A stretch of 40,276 nucleotides of DNA from an uncultured cyanobacterium (GTDB lineage: Bacteria > Cyanobacteriota > Cyanobacteriia > PCC-6307 > Cyanobiaceae), in assembly GCA_913047395.1 (NCBI GenBank), contig CAJWUF010000004.1, positions 1 to 40,276 of the forward strand, in the 5' to 3' direction. Below the pieces are notes generated by a model that saw nothing but the letters and a program-made list of their open reading frames with translations, was not told the DNA's origin and searched no databases. Below are positions 8,913 to 20,337 of this stretch, one piece after another. Made by a program: the position numbers and the translations under genes. Position 1 is the stretch's first letter. Each line of letters begins with the position of its first letter.

Positions 8913-11183
8913 TTAAAGGTTTTGTTTGGGGTCATGGCGGAAGACCTGCACGCTCAGTGCTGGTAGGCAGAGATCAAGGGACTGCTCATATCCATGGATG
9001 TTGTATTCATCTGTTGTCTTGCCACCCATGTTGCCAAGGTTCCTGCCGCCGTAACGGGCGCTATCTGTGTTGAGGATTTCCTCGTAGTAGCCCTTAACAG
9101 GCACTCCAACCCTGTATTGGGAATGACTTTGTGGGGTGAAGTTGGCGATAACAACAAGCCAGCTTCCACAACTGCTTTCACGACGCATAAAGCTGATTAC
9201 CGAATGGCGATTGTCATTGCAGTCGATCCATTGGAATCCGTATTGATCGAAATCATCTCGCCATAAAGATGGCTCTGCTTTGTAGAGAATATTTAGGTCG
9301 TCAATTAGTTTTTGTAGGCCCTTATGCGGCTCATGCTGCAGTAACTCCCATTGAAGATCTCCCCATACGTTCCATTCTGAGCGTTGACCAAATTCCATTC
9401 CCATGAAAATGGTTTTCTTGCCTGGGTGAGTCCACATATAGGCAAGTAACGCACGAACATTTGCGTATTTCTGCCAATCATCTCCTGGCATTTTATGAAG
9501 AAGATGACTTTTGCCATGAACAACTTCATCATGACTAAGTGCCAACATGAAGTTTTCAGTGTAGGTATACCAGATTGAGAAGGTAATGTTGTTCTGGTGA
9601 AATTGCCTAAACCAAGGATCAAGCTCGAAGTAATCGAGCATGTCATGCATCCAGCCCATATTCCATTTGAGGTTGAACCCTAGACCTCCTATATCCGTGG
9701 GTTGGGTAACCATTGGCCAGGTTGTTGACTCCTCCGCAATTGAAAGTGCACCAGGGAAGTGTTGAAAGAGAACGTGATTTGCCTGTTGCATGAATAGAAC
9801 GGCTTCGGTGTTTTCTCGCCCTCCTTCTTCATTGGCAAGCCACTCTCCGTCAGGGCGAAGGTAGTCGCGATAGAGCATCGAGGCGACTGCATCAACACGA
9901 ATGCCATCAATGTGGAATTGCTCAAACCAATAGACAAGATTGGCAACTAGGAAGTTGCGAACTTCGTTCCGGCTGTAGTTAAAGATCAGTGTGCCCCATT
10001 CCTTGTGTTCACCGATGCGTGGGTCGGAATGTTCGTAGAGATGGGTCCCATCAAAGAAGGCAAGACCATGACTATCTTTCGGGAAATGTCCAGGTACCCA
10101 GTCGAGGATTACTCCGATGCCTTCGGCGTGGCAGTGGTCAACAAAGCTACGGAATTCATCGGGTGTTCCATATCGACTTGTGGGGGCATACCACCCAGTT
10201 ACTTGGTATCCCCACGAACCATCAAATGGATGTTCCGAGATTGGCATTAGTTCGATATGGGTAAAACCTCGATCCTTCACGTATGGAATCAGTTGATCGG
10301 TTAGTTCGGGATAGGTCAGTAGCCTGGCTCCAGGCTTCATGTCTGCAGCGGGTACTGGTCTGCGATGAGTGCCATCCGCCTCGATATACGGTTCATCGGC
10401 AGCAGCATGCATCCAGCTGCCCAGATGTAATTCGTACACTGAAATTGGCTGGTCCAGAGCATTGCGGCTGTCTCTTTGCCGCATCCAGTGCTCGTCTTGC
10501 CATTGATAGCGATCTAGCTTTGCTACTAAGGAACTGGTTGCGGGGCGTACCTCGTGTTGGAAACCGTAGGGATCAGCCTTCTGATAGCAATGACCGTTTT
10601 GGGCTCTGATCTCGTATTTGTAAAGGCTCCCTTCCTCTATCCCTGGGATAAATAACTCCCAGAGGCCCCCCTGGCGTTTTTGCATCGGGTGATGACGTCC
10701 ATCCCATGAATTCAAATCGCAAAGCACAGAAACACTGCGGGCGTGGGGAGCCCAGAGGCAGAACATCACACCTTCAACACCCTGAAGCTCGATTAGGTGA
10801 GCCCCCATGCGTTGCCAGATGTGGTGATGGTTGCCTTCTGCAAAGAGGTGACGGTCCATCTCCCCCATCCATTCCTCTCGAAAGGCCCATGGATCGTGTT
10901 GTTTGTGCTCGAGTCCTCCTCGGTTAATGCGAACTTGGTATTTGCTGCCAGGGTCTTGGTCAAGAACTGCTTCGAAGATCCAAGGGTGATTAGGTGTGGT
11001 CATGGCAGTAGTACTGCCATTAATTAGTAGCTCTACTTGGCTGGCCTCCGGCATCCAGATGCGTACTATCCATTTCCCCTCATGGGGCTGTGGACCAAGC
11101 ACCGAAAAGGGACTCTCGTGGCGGCATTCAGCAAGCTTTTGGCTGTCCTGAACCATCCAGTCGAGGGCAAAACTGGTGGTCAT
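8913..11183 (-). CDS. glgB: 1,4-alpha-glucan branching enzyme
   Basis: 756 aa GH13: [61 protein letters not shown]. Confidence 0.98.
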   Translation of the reverse strand: MTTSFALDWMVQDSQKLAECRHESPFSVLGPQPHEGKWIVRIWMPEASQVELLINGSTTAMTTPNHPWIFEAVLDQDPGSKYQVRINRGGLEHKQHDPWAFREEWMGEMDRHLFAEGNHHHIWQRMGAHLIELQGVEGVMFCLWAPHARSVSVLCDLNSWDGRHHPMQKRQGGLWELFIPGIEEGSLYKYEIRAQNGHCYQKADPYGFQHEVRPATSSLVAKLDRYQWQDEHWMRQRDSRNALDQPISVYELHLGSWMHAAADEPYIEADGTHRRPVPAADMKPGARLLTYPELTDQLIPYVKDRGFTHIELMPISEHPFDGSWGYQVTGWYAPTSRYGTPDEFRSFVDHCHAEGIGVILDWVPGHFPKDSHGLAFFDGTHLYEHSDPRIGEHKEWGTLIFNYSRNEVRNFLVANLVYWFEQFHIDGIRVDAVASMLYRDYLRPDGEWLANEEGGRENTEAVLFMQQANHVLFQHFPGALSIAEESTTWPMVTQPTDIGGLGFNLKWNMGWMHDMLDYFELDPWFRQFHQNNITFSIWYTYTENFMLALSHDEVVHGKSHLLHKMPGDDWQKYANVRALLAYMWTHPGKKTIFMGMEFGQRSEWNVWGDLQWELLQHEPHKGLQKLIDDLNILYKAEPSLWRDDFDQYGFQWIDCNDNRHSVISFMRRESSCGSWLVVIANFTPQSHSQYRVGVPVKGYYEEILNTDSARYGGRNLGNMGGKTTDEYNIHGYEQSLDLCLPALSVQVFRHDPKQNL

Positions 11184-11283
11184 CAGCTAAAGGCATTGTT
11201 GGCCGGGAGCTTAGATCGGTTCGTGGGCTTGAAGGGCGAACTAAGCGCCAGTAGTGCAAGTTGAATCAGGGAATGCTGATTAA

Positions 11284-12012
11284 TCAGACAAGATCAGCGG
11301 AGAAGTCCACGTTGATGATCTCTCCTTGGTCGTTAAAAATCACGAAAAGGTTGTCTGTCAAATTTCCGAATTCAATAGTCACGAGAACCAGCTGCTGCTC
11401 ACCACCTTGGCTGGCAACGATCGCAGTTTCGATCTTTTTAAACCCTCCAGTGACGCGGTCGAGTTTTGTCCATTTGCGTTGTATGTCTTCTGGTTTTAGT
11501 TCCTGTTGGAAGCTCAGTTCAAGCAGGGAACGTGCAGATACCCAGCGCTTGGAAGCTAGATCGTTGACGAAGTCAATAGCCGATTGTTCGATCGGCAGTG
11601 CCTGGCCAGTCCATTTCCATGCAATCAGTTTTCCACTTTCATCGAGAACCATTATCAGAGGGACTTCTCCCTTTGCGCTCATGACCATTGCTTCAACAGT
11701 GGTGTCGTCTAAACCTGAACTGACTTCGACAATGCGACTTCCGGAAACTTGATGAGGCCGACTTTCTAGGCGCTGCTGGATTCGTTCGGTGGTAGTAGTG
11801 CTATGCAGAGGTTCTGACAGCTGGCTATAGATGGTTTTGGCATCTTTATTGGCTAATGCCTTTAGAAGGATTTGAGCTGCTTTTGTCGCCTGAGCGGGGC
11901 TAAGAGGGGTCCTTTGAATGGACGCATCTGCTGCAAAAGTTGGCAGGGGTAGTGCACCCAGGCTGCAAGGGAGCCCAAGGGATAGGGCTATTAAGCAAGC
12001 AGATAGCTTCAA
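11284..12012 (-). CDS. Secreted/lipidated protein of DUF3887 type
   Basis: Signal-peptide-like N-terminus; repeated DUF3887-like segments (ALANKDAKTIYSQLSEPL..., DLASKRWVSARSLLELSF...). Confidence 0.55.
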   Translation of the reverse strand: MKLSACLIALSLGLPCSLGALPLPTFAADASIQRTPLSPAQATKAAQILLKALANKDAKTIYSQLSEPLHSTTTTERIQQRLESRPHQVSGSRIVEVSSGLDDTTVEAMVMSAKGEVPLIMVLDESGKLIAWKWTGQALPIEQSAIDFVNDLASKRWVSARSLLELSFQQELKPEDIQRKWTKLDRVTGGFKKIETAIVASQGGEQQLVLVTIEFGNLTDNLFVIFNDQGEIINVDFSADLV

Positions 12013-13652
12013 GGCTCTTGGGAGAAATCGTTATTCATTTTGCCGGAGTCGAGTGGCAAGAGCAGCAACTTTGATCCATAAAGCTGCAAAGTCAGAGTCA
12101 CCACTTTGCAGTGGGCCGATGGAGGTCCACAGGGCTGTTGATCGTGGCCTGGGTTTACTCCTATCGCCGGCCAGGCAGCGCCGGCTATAGATAATCGCAA
12201 CTGCTCTCCTGGTTGCAGGTCGGCAAGTATTGGTTGCAAAAGCACCATTCGCGGTAGAAGCCGCAGGGCACTTTCCCCTTGTACACGCAGAACTCCGGTT
12301 GAGATCTGTTTTGCTTGGCTTTGGCTTCGATTGACAATGGAGAGGGCGACACAGAGGTCAAATCCAGGTTGATCTGACTGCATGGTTAGTTGCAGTGACG
12401 GGATCCCATTTAGCTGCAGGGATTCTTGCAATGCTTGGCTGGTGAAGGTGGCTACATCGGCACGCTGGTCTACGGCACTTCGCTCTACTAGGCCTGGTTG
12501 TGGGCTCAAATGTCCTCCGACTGCTTGAACAGGTCGCCAAGGGTCATGGACCACATGAACCAATCCGCTCCCTTGTTTATTGCGATGAAGGATGCCTTCT
12601 GAGGGATCAAGGCAGGCCAATCCTTTACTTGAAAGCCCCCAGCTTGAGATTGGTGAGCTTGAGTTCTTAGTGGTGTATGTGATTTCCTGCCATTGATTGG
12701 TTGTGATGTTCCAGCCCCGCAAATGTCTTTTTTGATTAGTTGAGACTTGCGAGGTTTGAAGGTGGCGATCGAAAAATCTCAGCAGGAGTTGTTGTGTTTC
12801 TGGCCACCACTGAAGGTGGGTTGCTGGACCGATATGAAGTTCAGGACTACCACCTGCTTGGCTCGATTGCTGATATAGGTCAAGCAGGCCGTTTAGATGG
12901 GGGTCCCACCAGCCACCTATAAGCAACATCGGCTTACGCAGCCAGGATTTCAGTGGCTGGTGAACGGTCCAGGCGTTGTCGCTCTGGCTCGAGCGATTTA
13001 GCCATGACAGGGCCATTCCCTGAGGATCATGGCGTTTTAGGAGTGCAGGCCCCTCATGTAGATAGCTACCGTCTTCCAGACTGCGGCGTAGTTCCATCCA
13101 GCCTTCTTCATTGCCACGGCGACGAGCTTGTAGTGCTGCGAGTTGCAGGCCCCAGGCAAGACCAATGTGCCACCAATAGGCACCGCCTTCACAGCTCCAG
13201 TGATTTCGTTCATCGACTCCAGCCATGGCTGGCGCCAGGCAGTCCGGTGGTGGTGTCCCGGATTCAGCAAGTAGCTGGGTTAGGCCCTGATAGGAAAAGC
13301 CATAGGTTCCAAGGCGGCCATTGCATTCTGGTAACGCTCGCACCCAAGCATGAGTCTGGCTGGTGTCAGTCGCCTCTTGAGAGAAGCCATTGAATTGGCC
13401 TTCCGAATCACCCTGCCCACGTACGTCCTGGATCACCACCAAGTAGCCATGACTTGCCCACCAGGCCGGATGGCTGTAGGTCACAGTTGAGGCGATATCG
13501 CGTCCGTAGGGCTGACGCATCAATAGAGCTGGCCATGTTCCCTCTCTTTTGGGTAGCCATAGCCTGGCAACGAGCTTGACGCCGTCAGTGAGAGTCAGGC
13601 TGGCATCGCGCCAGTAAACGGATCTATCGTTAATTTGACCTTCAGAACACAT
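12009..13652 (-). CDS. CocE/NonD (X-Pro dipeptidyl-peptidase S15) family hydrolase
   Basis: DGVKLVARLWLPKREGTWPALLMRQPYGR, VIQDVRGQGDSEGQF, GTYGFSYQGLTQLLAE. Confidence 0.88.
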   Translation of the reverse strand: MCSEGQINDRSVYWRDASLTLTDGVKLVARLWLPKREGTWPALLMRQPYGRDIASTVTYSHPAWWASHGYLVVIQDVRGQGDSEGQFNGFSQEATDTSQTHAWVRALPECNGRLGTYGFSYQGLTQLLAESGTPPPDCLAPAMAGVDERNHWSCEGGAYWWHIGLAWGLQLAALQARRRGNEEGWMELRRSLEDGSYLHEGPALLKRHDPQGMALSWLNRSSQSDNAWTVHQPLKSWLRKPMLLIGGWWDPHLNGLLDLYQQSSQAGGSPELHIGPATHLQWWPETQQLLLRFFDRHLQTSQVSTNQKRHLRGWNITTNQWQEITYTTKNSSSPISSWGLSSKGLACLDPSEGILHRNKQGSGLVHVVHDPWRPVQAVGGHLSPQPGLVERSAVDQRADVATFTSQALQESLQLNGIPSLQLTMQSDQPGFDLCVALSIVNRSQSQAKQISTGVLRVQGESALRLLPRMVLLQPILADLQPGEQLRLSIAGAAWPAIGVNPGHDQQPCGPPSAHCKVVTLTLQLYGSKLLLLPLDSGKMNNDFSQEP

Positions 13653-13908
13653 CAGGGCAGGTCATTCCGATCACGTAAGTGATCACAATGTCTGCGTCTT
13701 TGGAGTTGAGATTTCGTTGTTTGGCTACTTTGGAGATTGATTGACCTGAGTGGGCTGAAATCCCTTTGGCATTAAGAGCTTTGAATTGATTGCACAGTGA
13801 AATACGTTCAGCTTTGTTGTTTTTGACGCTTTCAAATAGGCCGGATTGCGCCTTGACATCCGAAGTAATAGCAAGGGCCATAACTAGTAGCGCTGGAAGA
13901 TAGCGCAT
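13642..13908 (-). CDS. Small secreted hypothetical protein
   Basis: 88 aa with signal peptide (MRYLPALLVMALAITSDVKAQ); overlaps the downstream CocE-like ORF by 11 nt. Confidence 0.6.
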   Translation of the reverse strand: MRYLPALLVMALAITSDVKAQSGLFESVKNNKAERISLCNQFKALNAKGISAHSGQSISKVAKQRNLNSKDADIVITYVIGMTCPDVF

Positions 13909-13976
13909 GGGACCTCGAGATCTGCTGCTTCCTTATATTTGAGACATCGTTACCGGGTATGTGGGGCTTAGTAGGG

Positions 13977-14381
13977 TCAGTTTTGCAGTTGCCTGTTCTT
14001 GGCAAGTTGGATCCAACGGCTTGCCGTAGCAAGGTTCACGAGTGATTGTTGATTGCTATTGAGTTGGCGTTGCAGTCGTCCTGTTTGGCGCACAACATCA
14101 TTTGGACTGGCTGCAGCTAAAACAGCTGTTGTTGCAAGCCCTGAGTGGACTAGTAATGCAGCATTTGCTGGATTTAAATTTAGCTCGCAAACAAGTGCAG
14201 CTATGCCTTGCAATCGTTTGAGGTTGCGGACAGTGGCAAGGCTGCCTTTGGTGAGATTGTTTAGTTCATTACCCTCGAGATGTTTAAGAGCAATCCACGT
14301 TGTGATTCCTGCATTTATGAGCTGGGCATGTTCGTGACGAAAGCTCTGAGGCAGATTTTCCAGAGTTTGATCAGTCTGCAT
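13977..14381 (-). CDS. DUF4332-like (helix-hairpin-helix type) protein
   Basis: 134 aa; repeated HhH-like L-NAGI--W-ALKHL / L--LQGIAALVCELNLNPANAALLVHSGLAT pattern. Confidence 0.5.
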   Translation of the reverse strand: MQTDQTLENLPQSFRHEHAQLINAGITTWIALKHLEGNELNNLTKGSLATVRNLKRLQGIAALVCELNLNPANAALLVHSGLATTAVLAAASPNDVVRQTGRLQRQLNSNQQSLVNLATASRWIQLAKNRQLQN

Positions 14382-14850
14382 AGCTTGTTTCTGGCAATGG
14401 CAGCGTGATGTTCTGACGCAAGTCGCGAATTACTTCGCCGAGAATTACTGGTTGGCTTACACCATTCCCGATTGGTTCGAGTTTGCGCAGTCGAACATGC
14501 ACCACTGAGCCGTTGTAACCACCTCCATGCAGGTTCCCTGCCAATTGTTCCAAAGTTGGTTTTATGGCCTCATTTGGAAAGTCTTCAAACGCCTGTGCGA
14601 CTAGAAGGTTAGTGCTGTTGTCATATACAACCGGGACGGAGAGAGCTCCTTCAACAGCCAGTGGAGGGGTATAGCTGACGTTAAAAGCCCAACAGCTTGC
14701 TAAAAGCAGAAGGTTAAAGCTGGTCACACCAATTAAGCGGAACCGTTGATTCCATCGCAGCAAGAAAGCAATTAAGGTGACTCCGCTTAGGGCTAGGCCT
14801 GACCAGGCAAGCCATCCGGTAGCGGTTTGAATTAACTCTGGAATGGACAT
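14371..14850 (-). CDS. Ycf51/DUF2518 family membrane protein
   Basis: Two N-terminal TM segments, then NVSYTPPLAVEGALSVPVVYDNSTNLLVAQAF; length and layout fit Ycf51. Confidence 0.65.
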   Translation of the reverse strand: MSIPELIQTATGWLAWSGLALSGVTLIAFLLRWNQRFRLIGVTSFNLLLLASCWAFNVSYTPPLAVEGALSVPVVYDNSTNLLVAQAFEDFPNEAIKPTLEQLAGNLHGGGYNGSVVHVRLRKLEPIGNGVSQPVILGEVIRDLRQNITLPLPETSYAD

Positions 14851-14919
14851 GGATGGGCTGGTGAACTGCGAGGGAACTACTTATATTTCGCATGCTCCCG
14901 GTAAGTCTGACTCAAATCG

Positions 14920-17900
14920 ATGGGAGTAAGGATTCCATCTTTGGCCAAAGCACGATGGAAGCGATCAGCTGTTTTATTGCTCAGTGGCAGTCTGATTGTT
15001 TGGGTTGGCGCAGATCGACTCGTTGCTGCCCTTTTTGAGCGTCTACGTCCAGAGCTGGAGCAGAAGCTTTCAGAACCTCTCGGTCATCCGTTGAAAATCG
15101 GAGATTACCGGGGTTTGCGGCCCTTGGGACTAGCAATTGGTCCGACTGAAGTGCTGCCGGGGCCTAAGGACAACTCAAGGGCTTCACTTGAAGGTTTAAC
15201 GGTAAGCCTCGCACCACTGGCCAGTTTGATCCGTCTCAGGCCTGTTGCTGTAGTCACTCTTGAGGGATCGCGGTTGACGTTGCGTCGTAACAACAGCGGT
15301 TCTTACTGGGTCCCTGGACCAACTAAAGGTGAACCGCCGCCAAAGATTGATCTTCGGTTGCGGTTTACTCAGCCGGCGAGGGTAAATATTCAGCCAGCCA
15401 ACCTGAAGTTCACTGCCAATGCTCGCGCAGACGTCCAATTAGCGCAGGGGTGGGTCAAAGGGGCTGCCCAGCTTGGTTTGCCTGATCAAGGACGGCTCTT
15501 TTTGGAAGGCAGTGGGCGCTGGGATCGTTTGGAGTTAGATGCCCGTGTTCGGTTGGAGAAGATCAGACTTAAACAATTGCAGGGGCTTTTGCCTGGGAAT
15601 GAGCCCCTGCAATTGCAGGGGCAGATTGGTGGAGATTTTCAATTAAGTCTTCAGCAGGGGCGTGTGGGCTGTGATGGAGCCTTATCACTGGTCGGTTTTC
15701 AACTGCGGGGTGGTTCTTTCACCGAGTCACTCTCTTCTCGTGAGGCCAGGATCAGCTGTCGCGAAGATCAACTGCAGCTGCCTTTGAGTCATTGGCGCTA
15801 TGGACCCTGGACAGCTTCTGTTCAGGGGGGGGCTCGACTCAATAATTCCTATGAGATCGATTTAAAGGTCAACCAAAAGCATCAAGGACATGCCTTCCAG
15901 GCTCGTATTGATGGGCCTTGGCATGAGCCTCGTTTGAGAGCCAGTGGTCGCTGGAGTCTTGATCCGAAGAGTCCGGTGGATGGCCCGCTGCAAATGAAAT
16001 TGCAGATGCGCACTAACTGGCGTAATCCAAAGACCGTTAAAGCCATTCTTGACAGCCTTGAAGTTAATTCTCCAGGCCTTAAGGTCCGCGCCAGGGGGCC
16101 TTTATATCCTCAGTTAGGGGTAAGTACTCAGCGCCTGGAGTTGGCGGGGACTGGATGGAAGAGTATTCCTTTGCTTTCAGGACTCCTCGGTAACCAATCT
16201 TTAGTCAAGGGGAGGGTCCAGCTCGAGGGGGCTTCATTTACTCCCAAGCTTCAGCTAGCCCTTGCTCAACAACGCAATCCTTTGCTGGAGCATTGGTCGT
16301 TGCAAGCGGGATGGTCGGCAGAGTCAGGCTTACTTCGCATAAAGCAGTTCAGCAGTCCTCAGCTGAATGTTGTGGCTGATATGCCGTTGTCAGTTGATCA
16401 GGGGCGCTTGCTCATTGGAGAACTGCAGGCCGAGCTGAATTTGAGTCCTTTCCCTCTGGCTCGTGTTGGTTCTCTACTCGACACTTCAATGGCCGGAACC
16501 CTTGCGGCTTCTGGTCAGGTGAGGGGACCTCTCTGGTCTATTCGTCCAAACCTTTTCATCCGGGTGGTAAATCCAGAGGTGGGCCGGCTGCGGCTGCGGG
16601 AAGCTTGGCAGGGGAACTTGAGCGGACTCCCTACTGGTGGCGGCATCCTGCGGATGACCTCTGCAGGGGCGGTTATTCCAGGTCAGCTCTCTTCTCAGCT
16701 TGGTCGCAATTGGCTGCCTAAGGAGTTGACGATTAGTCGTGGCGCTGGAGAGCTCTCTTTAGATGGCACTCCAGCAAGCTATCGCTGGCAGCTCAATAAC
16801 TTCAGCGTGGAGGGAGTTGAGGTTGCGATGGCTGCTAAGCAGCGCTTTGAAGGCATTTACGGTCAGTTCAGCGGTTCAGGCAGCCTTGGTCTCCAGCCTC
16901 TAGCTGTGGATGGCCAAGTCACCATCAGCCATCCGGGATTGATGGGTATTCAATTGCGACAGGCTTTGCTTCAAGGGAAGGTTGCTAACCATTCCTACGA
17001 GCTGACTGGTGAGTTTTTGCCACCGGATACAGGTCAAATAACCCTTGATGCTCAAGGTCAGCTTGGAGGTGAACTTTCTGCAAAGGCAGAGGCTCGCGGA
17101 CTGAGCGCTCGTTGGCTGACGTCAACTGCACAGCAACTTGCAACGATTAATGATGTTGCTCCACCTGCGGTCGGTGATGCCCGAGACCTGGGCACGTTGT
17201 TGGTGCAGACCTTTGGCGGCTCTTTGGACGGCCAACTTAAGGCCCTAGTGGCGGCCCATTCATCTCTAAATGATTTCAATCAACGCAATCGTCAGAGCAA
17301 GGTCATCCATCCGGAAGATTTGCAAGGGCAGATGGATGCGGTGATTGATTTAAAAGGTCCGGATCTAGCCAAGCTGAAGCTGGAGTTAAAGGCAAAGGGA
17401 CATCTCTGGAGGGAAGGTGAAGATCAGGACCATGCTTTACAAATAAAACCCCTTTTCGTCACCATTCAGGGACCACTGCATGGTGGTGGAGGGACGTTCT
17501 CATTGCTTCACGTCCCCTTCTCTCTGCTGTCATTGGTTGCACCTCTACCTACCTCATTGAGAGGTGCCCTTGGACTTTCTGGTCGATACAACCTGGGAGA
17601 TGGAAGCCCTCAGCTCACGGCTGATTTGGTTTTAGAGAACGCCAAGTTGGCTGATAGCACCTTGAACTTTGATAAAGGGCAGATTTCCCTTGCTGACTCC
17701 CTCTTGAAACTTGATCTCGCGCTGCGTAGCTCATCTTCTCAAGAGCCTGTAACGGTGATAGGTCAAGTGCCTCTTGATCCCTCCTTACCGATAGACGTCA
17801 GGGTTGAAAGTCATGGAGATGGTCTTCGCTTTTTGGATGGTTTTGCTGAAGGTGCGCTCACTTGGAAGGGGGGTAGTTCCGATCTTTCGTTGTTGTTAAG

Positions 17901-19383
17901 CGGCAGCCTTAGCTCTCCACAAGCGAATGGCTTTTTAGTGATGGAGAACGGCGAGTTCGTCTTCATGGATCAGGCTTTTAAGGAGTTAGAGGCGAAAATG
18001 TTTTTCGACTTCAATCGCCTTGAAGTGCAGCACCTCAAGGCAAAGATTGGCGCTAATGGCATCTTGCAAGGTGCTGGAGCTATTGCCTTGCTTCGCCCTG
18101 CAGCAGAGGAGCATCCTCTGACTATTGAGATTAGTAAGTCTCGTTTTAAGTTGCCAATGGCTGATGTGGCGGTGGACGCCAATCTCAAGCTTAGAGGTGC
18201 ATTGCTAAAACCACTACTTGGCGGTGAGGTCACTATTGATGATGGTGCTATTACTCCTGCTGGTTCAGGATTAATGCGACCAATTACCTCTGTTGTTAAA
18301 TCAACCAAGAGGTCTGGTTCTGGATTGGCTTTAGTGGCTTCCAGCAGCAGCAAAGTTGTTGATGCCAACACCTTGCTCGAGCAGCAGTGGGATTTCAAGA
18401 AGCCTTTGGTATTGCTCGGACCGGATGTAGATGTCAACCGGAGTGAGATGTTGCGCTCTGTTATGCCAAATATTCCTGCCGTCAGATTCGATAATCTTCG
18501 ATTGAAGTTGGGGCCAGATCTGCGCATTTCGGCTAAGCCTCTAGCCAATTTCCGTACGCAAGGTTTGCTCACCTTGAATGGGTCTCTTGATCCAAACCTT
18601 CAGGTTCGTGGTGTGGTTTGGATGCTAAGCGGACGATTAAATCTATTTACGACTACCTTCAGCCTGGATCGACGAACTCCGAATGTGGCTGTGTTTACGC
18701 CATCTCAAGGTCTAATCCCCTACGTTGATGTAGCCATGACAAGTCAGGTTTCCGACAGCGTTAGCTTGGGCACCGATAGCGATGCTGCATCTTCGAATGT
18801 ATTTGATACCAATGGAACAGGTGCGTTGGGAGTCGGAGGACAGCTTCGGATGATCAAAGTAATGGTGAATGCAGAGGGCCCTGCAGATCGACTCTGGAGT
18901 CGTCAAAAAGGCAGCCAATCTCGACAGTACATTCAATTACGCAGTTCGCCGTCATTGCCTCGTGCTCAGTTGTTGGGATTGATTGGTGGAAATTCCTTGG
19001 CGGGGTTATCGGGAGACGATAGTGGTGCGGCATTGGCAACTGTGATTGGTCAATCTCTTCTTACTCCGTTGCTGGGAACGATCTCTGATGCTTTTAGTCA
19101 ACGAATGCAAATCACCCTTTCCCCTACATATGTCTCGCCAGAGGTGACAAGCAAAAGAGAACGAGTCTCTGGGCAGGTACCACCTTCGCTTGAACTGGTC
19201 ACCAATATTGGCATTGATGTCACTGAGCGACTTAATCTCTCGGTTTTAACGACACCAGACCGTAGCGCTATTCCTCCTCAGGGGACTCTTACCTATCAGA
19301 TCAGTCCCAACATTGATCTCTCCGGTTCTGTCGATAGTCAGGGAACCTGGCAAAGCCAGTTGCAATTGTTTTTTCGTTTTTAA
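14920..19383 (+). CDS. Translocation/assembly module TamB (DUF490) family protein
   Basis: 1487 aa with N-terminal TM and repetitive beta-rich AsmA/TamB architecture; C-terminal LSPTYVSPEVTSKRE...GTLTYQISPNIDLSGSVDSQGTWQSQLQLFFRF typical of cyanobacterial TamB. Confidence 0.9.
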   Translation: MGVRIPSLAKARWKRSAVLLLSGSLIVWVGADRLVAALFERLRPELEQKLSEPLGHPLKIGDYRGLRPLGLAIGPTEVLPGPKDNSRASLEGLTVSLAPLASLIRLRPVAVVTLEGSRLTLRRNNSGSYWVPGPTKGEPPPKIDLRLRFTQPARVNIQPANLKFTANARADVQLAQGWVKGAAQLGLPDQGRLFLEGSGRWDRLELDARVRLEKIRLKQLQGLLPGNEPLQLQGQIGGDFQLSLQQGRVGCDGALSLVGFQLRGGSFTESLSSREARISCREDQLQLPLSHWRYGPWTASVQGGARLNNSYEIDLKVNQKHQGHAFQARIDGPWHEPRLRASGRWSLDPKSPVDGPLQMKLQMRTNWRNPKTVKAILDSLEVNSPGLKVRARGPLYPQLGVSTQRLELAGTGWKSIPLLSGLLGNQSLVKGRVQLEGASFTPKLQLALAQQRNPLLEHWSLQAGWSAESGLLRIKQFSSPQLNVVADMPLSVDQGRLLIGELQAELNLSPFPLARVGSLLDTSMAGTLAASGQVRGPLWSIRPNLFIRVVNPEVGRLRLREAWQGNLSGLPTGGGILRMTSAGAVIPGQLSSQLGRNWLPKELTISRGAGELSLDGTPASYRWQLNNFSVEGVEVAMAAKQRFEGIYGQFSGSGSLGLQPLAVDGQVTISHPGLMGIQLRQALLQGKVANHSYELTGEFLPPDTGQITLDAQGQLGGELSAKAEARGLSARWLTSTAQQLATINDVAPPAVGDARDLGTLLVQTFGGSLDGQLKALVAAHSSLNDFNQRNRQSKVIHPEDLQGQMDAVIDLKGPDLAKLKLELKAKGHLWREGEDQDHALQIKPLFVTIQGPLHGGGGTFSLLHVPFSLLSLVAPLPTSLRGALGLSGRYNLGDGSPQLTADLVLENAKLADSTLNFDKGQISLADSLLKLDLALRSSSSQEPVTVIGQVPLDPSLPIDVRVESHGDGLRFLDGFAEGALTWKGGSSDLSLLLSGSLSSPQANGFLVMENGEFVFMDQAFKELEAKMFFDFNRLEVQHLKAKIGANGILQGAGAIALLRPAAEEHPLTIEISKSRFKLPMADVAVDANLKLRGALLKPLLGGEVTIDDGAITPAGSGLMRPITSVVKSTKRSGSGLALVASSSSKVVDANTLLEQQWDFKKPLVLLGPDVDVNRSEMLRSVMPNIPAVRFDNLRLKLGPDLRISAKPLANFRTQGLLTLNGSLDPNLQVRGVVWMLSGRLNLFTTTFSLDRRTPNVAVFTPSQGLIPYVDVAMTSQVSDSVSLGTDSDAASSNVFDTNGTGALGVGGQLRMIKVMVNAEGPADRLWSRQKGSQSRQYIQLRSSPSLPRAQLLGLIGGNSLAGLSGDDSGAALATVIGQSLLTPLLGTISDAFSQRMQITLSPTYVSPEVTSKRERVSGQVPPSLELVTNIGIDVTERLNLSVLTTPDRSAIPPQGTLTYQISPNIDLSGSVDSQGTWQSQLQLFFRF

Positions 19384-19387
19384 CGCG

Positions 19388-20302
19388 TTGGCAACTGAAC
19401 CTCCTCAGTTCATTGGTGTCGATCTGGGCGGCACCGCGATCAAGGTGGCTCGATTTGATCGACTGGGCCATCTGCTGGCAGAAACCCAGTTACAAACTCC
19501 TCAACCCTCAATGCCGGGTGCTGTCACAGTTGCTCTTTGCGAGGCTATTGAGGCCGTTGATCCGAACCATCAGGCGGCGTTTGTCGGAGTGGGATTGCCA
19601 GGACCAATGGATGCCGAAGGGAGGGTGGCCAGAGTCTGCATCAACTTGCCTGGATGGTTGGAGGTTCCTTTAGCTGATTGGTTGGAACTACGTTTGAATC
19701 GGCAAGTTACCCTGGCAAATGATGGCAACTGTGCTCTTGTTGGAGAGGCATGGCAAGGTGCGGCTAGGGGCTTCCGCGACGTAGTTCTGCTCACTCTTGG
19801 GACAGGGGTTGGTGGTGGCGTAATGCTTGGTGGTCAGCTATTTACAGGTCATAACGGTGCTGCGGCTGAACCTGGGTTGATTGGTGTGGATCCCGAGGGC
19901 CCCAGTTGTAATAGTGGTAATCGGGGATCTTTGGAGCAGTACGCCAGCATTGGTGCTCTTCATCGTCTTTGGGATGGAGATCCAGAAGAGCTTTGCTGCC
20001 GTGCTGCTTCCGGAGATCGGGAAGCTCTTGAGATCTGGGAGGCTTATGGTCGGACCCTTGGTGTGGGCATCAGTTCCCTCGTGTATGTGTTTACGCCTGA
20101 GTTGGTGTTGGTCGGAGGGGGACTGGCGGGTGGTGCAGTGCATTTTCTGCCAGCGGTCCGTCAAGAGGTAGAGAAGCGGGTACAAGCTGTAAGTAGAGAG
20201 GGTTTGCAGATCCGTTCCTGCGCTCTCGGTAATGGGGCTGGCCGTATGGGTGCAGCACGGATTGCCTGTCTACGTCTCATGAGTGTCGGTAATGCCCCTT
20301 GA
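19388..20302 (+). CDS. ROK family sugar kinase / transcriptional-regulator-type protein
   Basis: [46 protein letters not shown]. Provided ORF starts 19313; a TTG at 19388 avoids most of the overlap with tamB. Confidence 0.88.
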   Translation: MATEPPQFIGVDLGGTAIKVARFDRLGHLLAETQLQTPQPSMPGAVTVALCEAIEAVDPNHQAAFVGVGLPGPMDAEGRVARVCINLPGWLEVPLADWLELRLNRQVTLANDGNCALVGEAWQGAARGFRDVVLLTLGTGVGGGVMLGGQLFTGHNGAAAEPGLIGVDPEGPSCNSGNRGSLEQYASIGALHRLWDGDPEELCCRAASGDREALEIWEAYGRTLGVGISSLVYVFTPELVLVGGGLAGGAVHFLPAVRQEVEKRVQAVSREGLQIRSCALGNGAGRMGAARIACLRLMSVGNAP

Positions 20303-20337
20303 GGCGCAATGATGAGTCACAGTTGAACCATGCTTTG

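Noticed and set aside
12953-13393. 146-aa plus-strand ORF opposite the CocE-like hydrolase
   Set aside because: Antisense shadow of a confident CDS; no family resemblance.
17970-18572. 200-aa minus-strand ORF within tamB
   Set aside because: Shadow ORF opposite a long, well-supported TamB reading frame.
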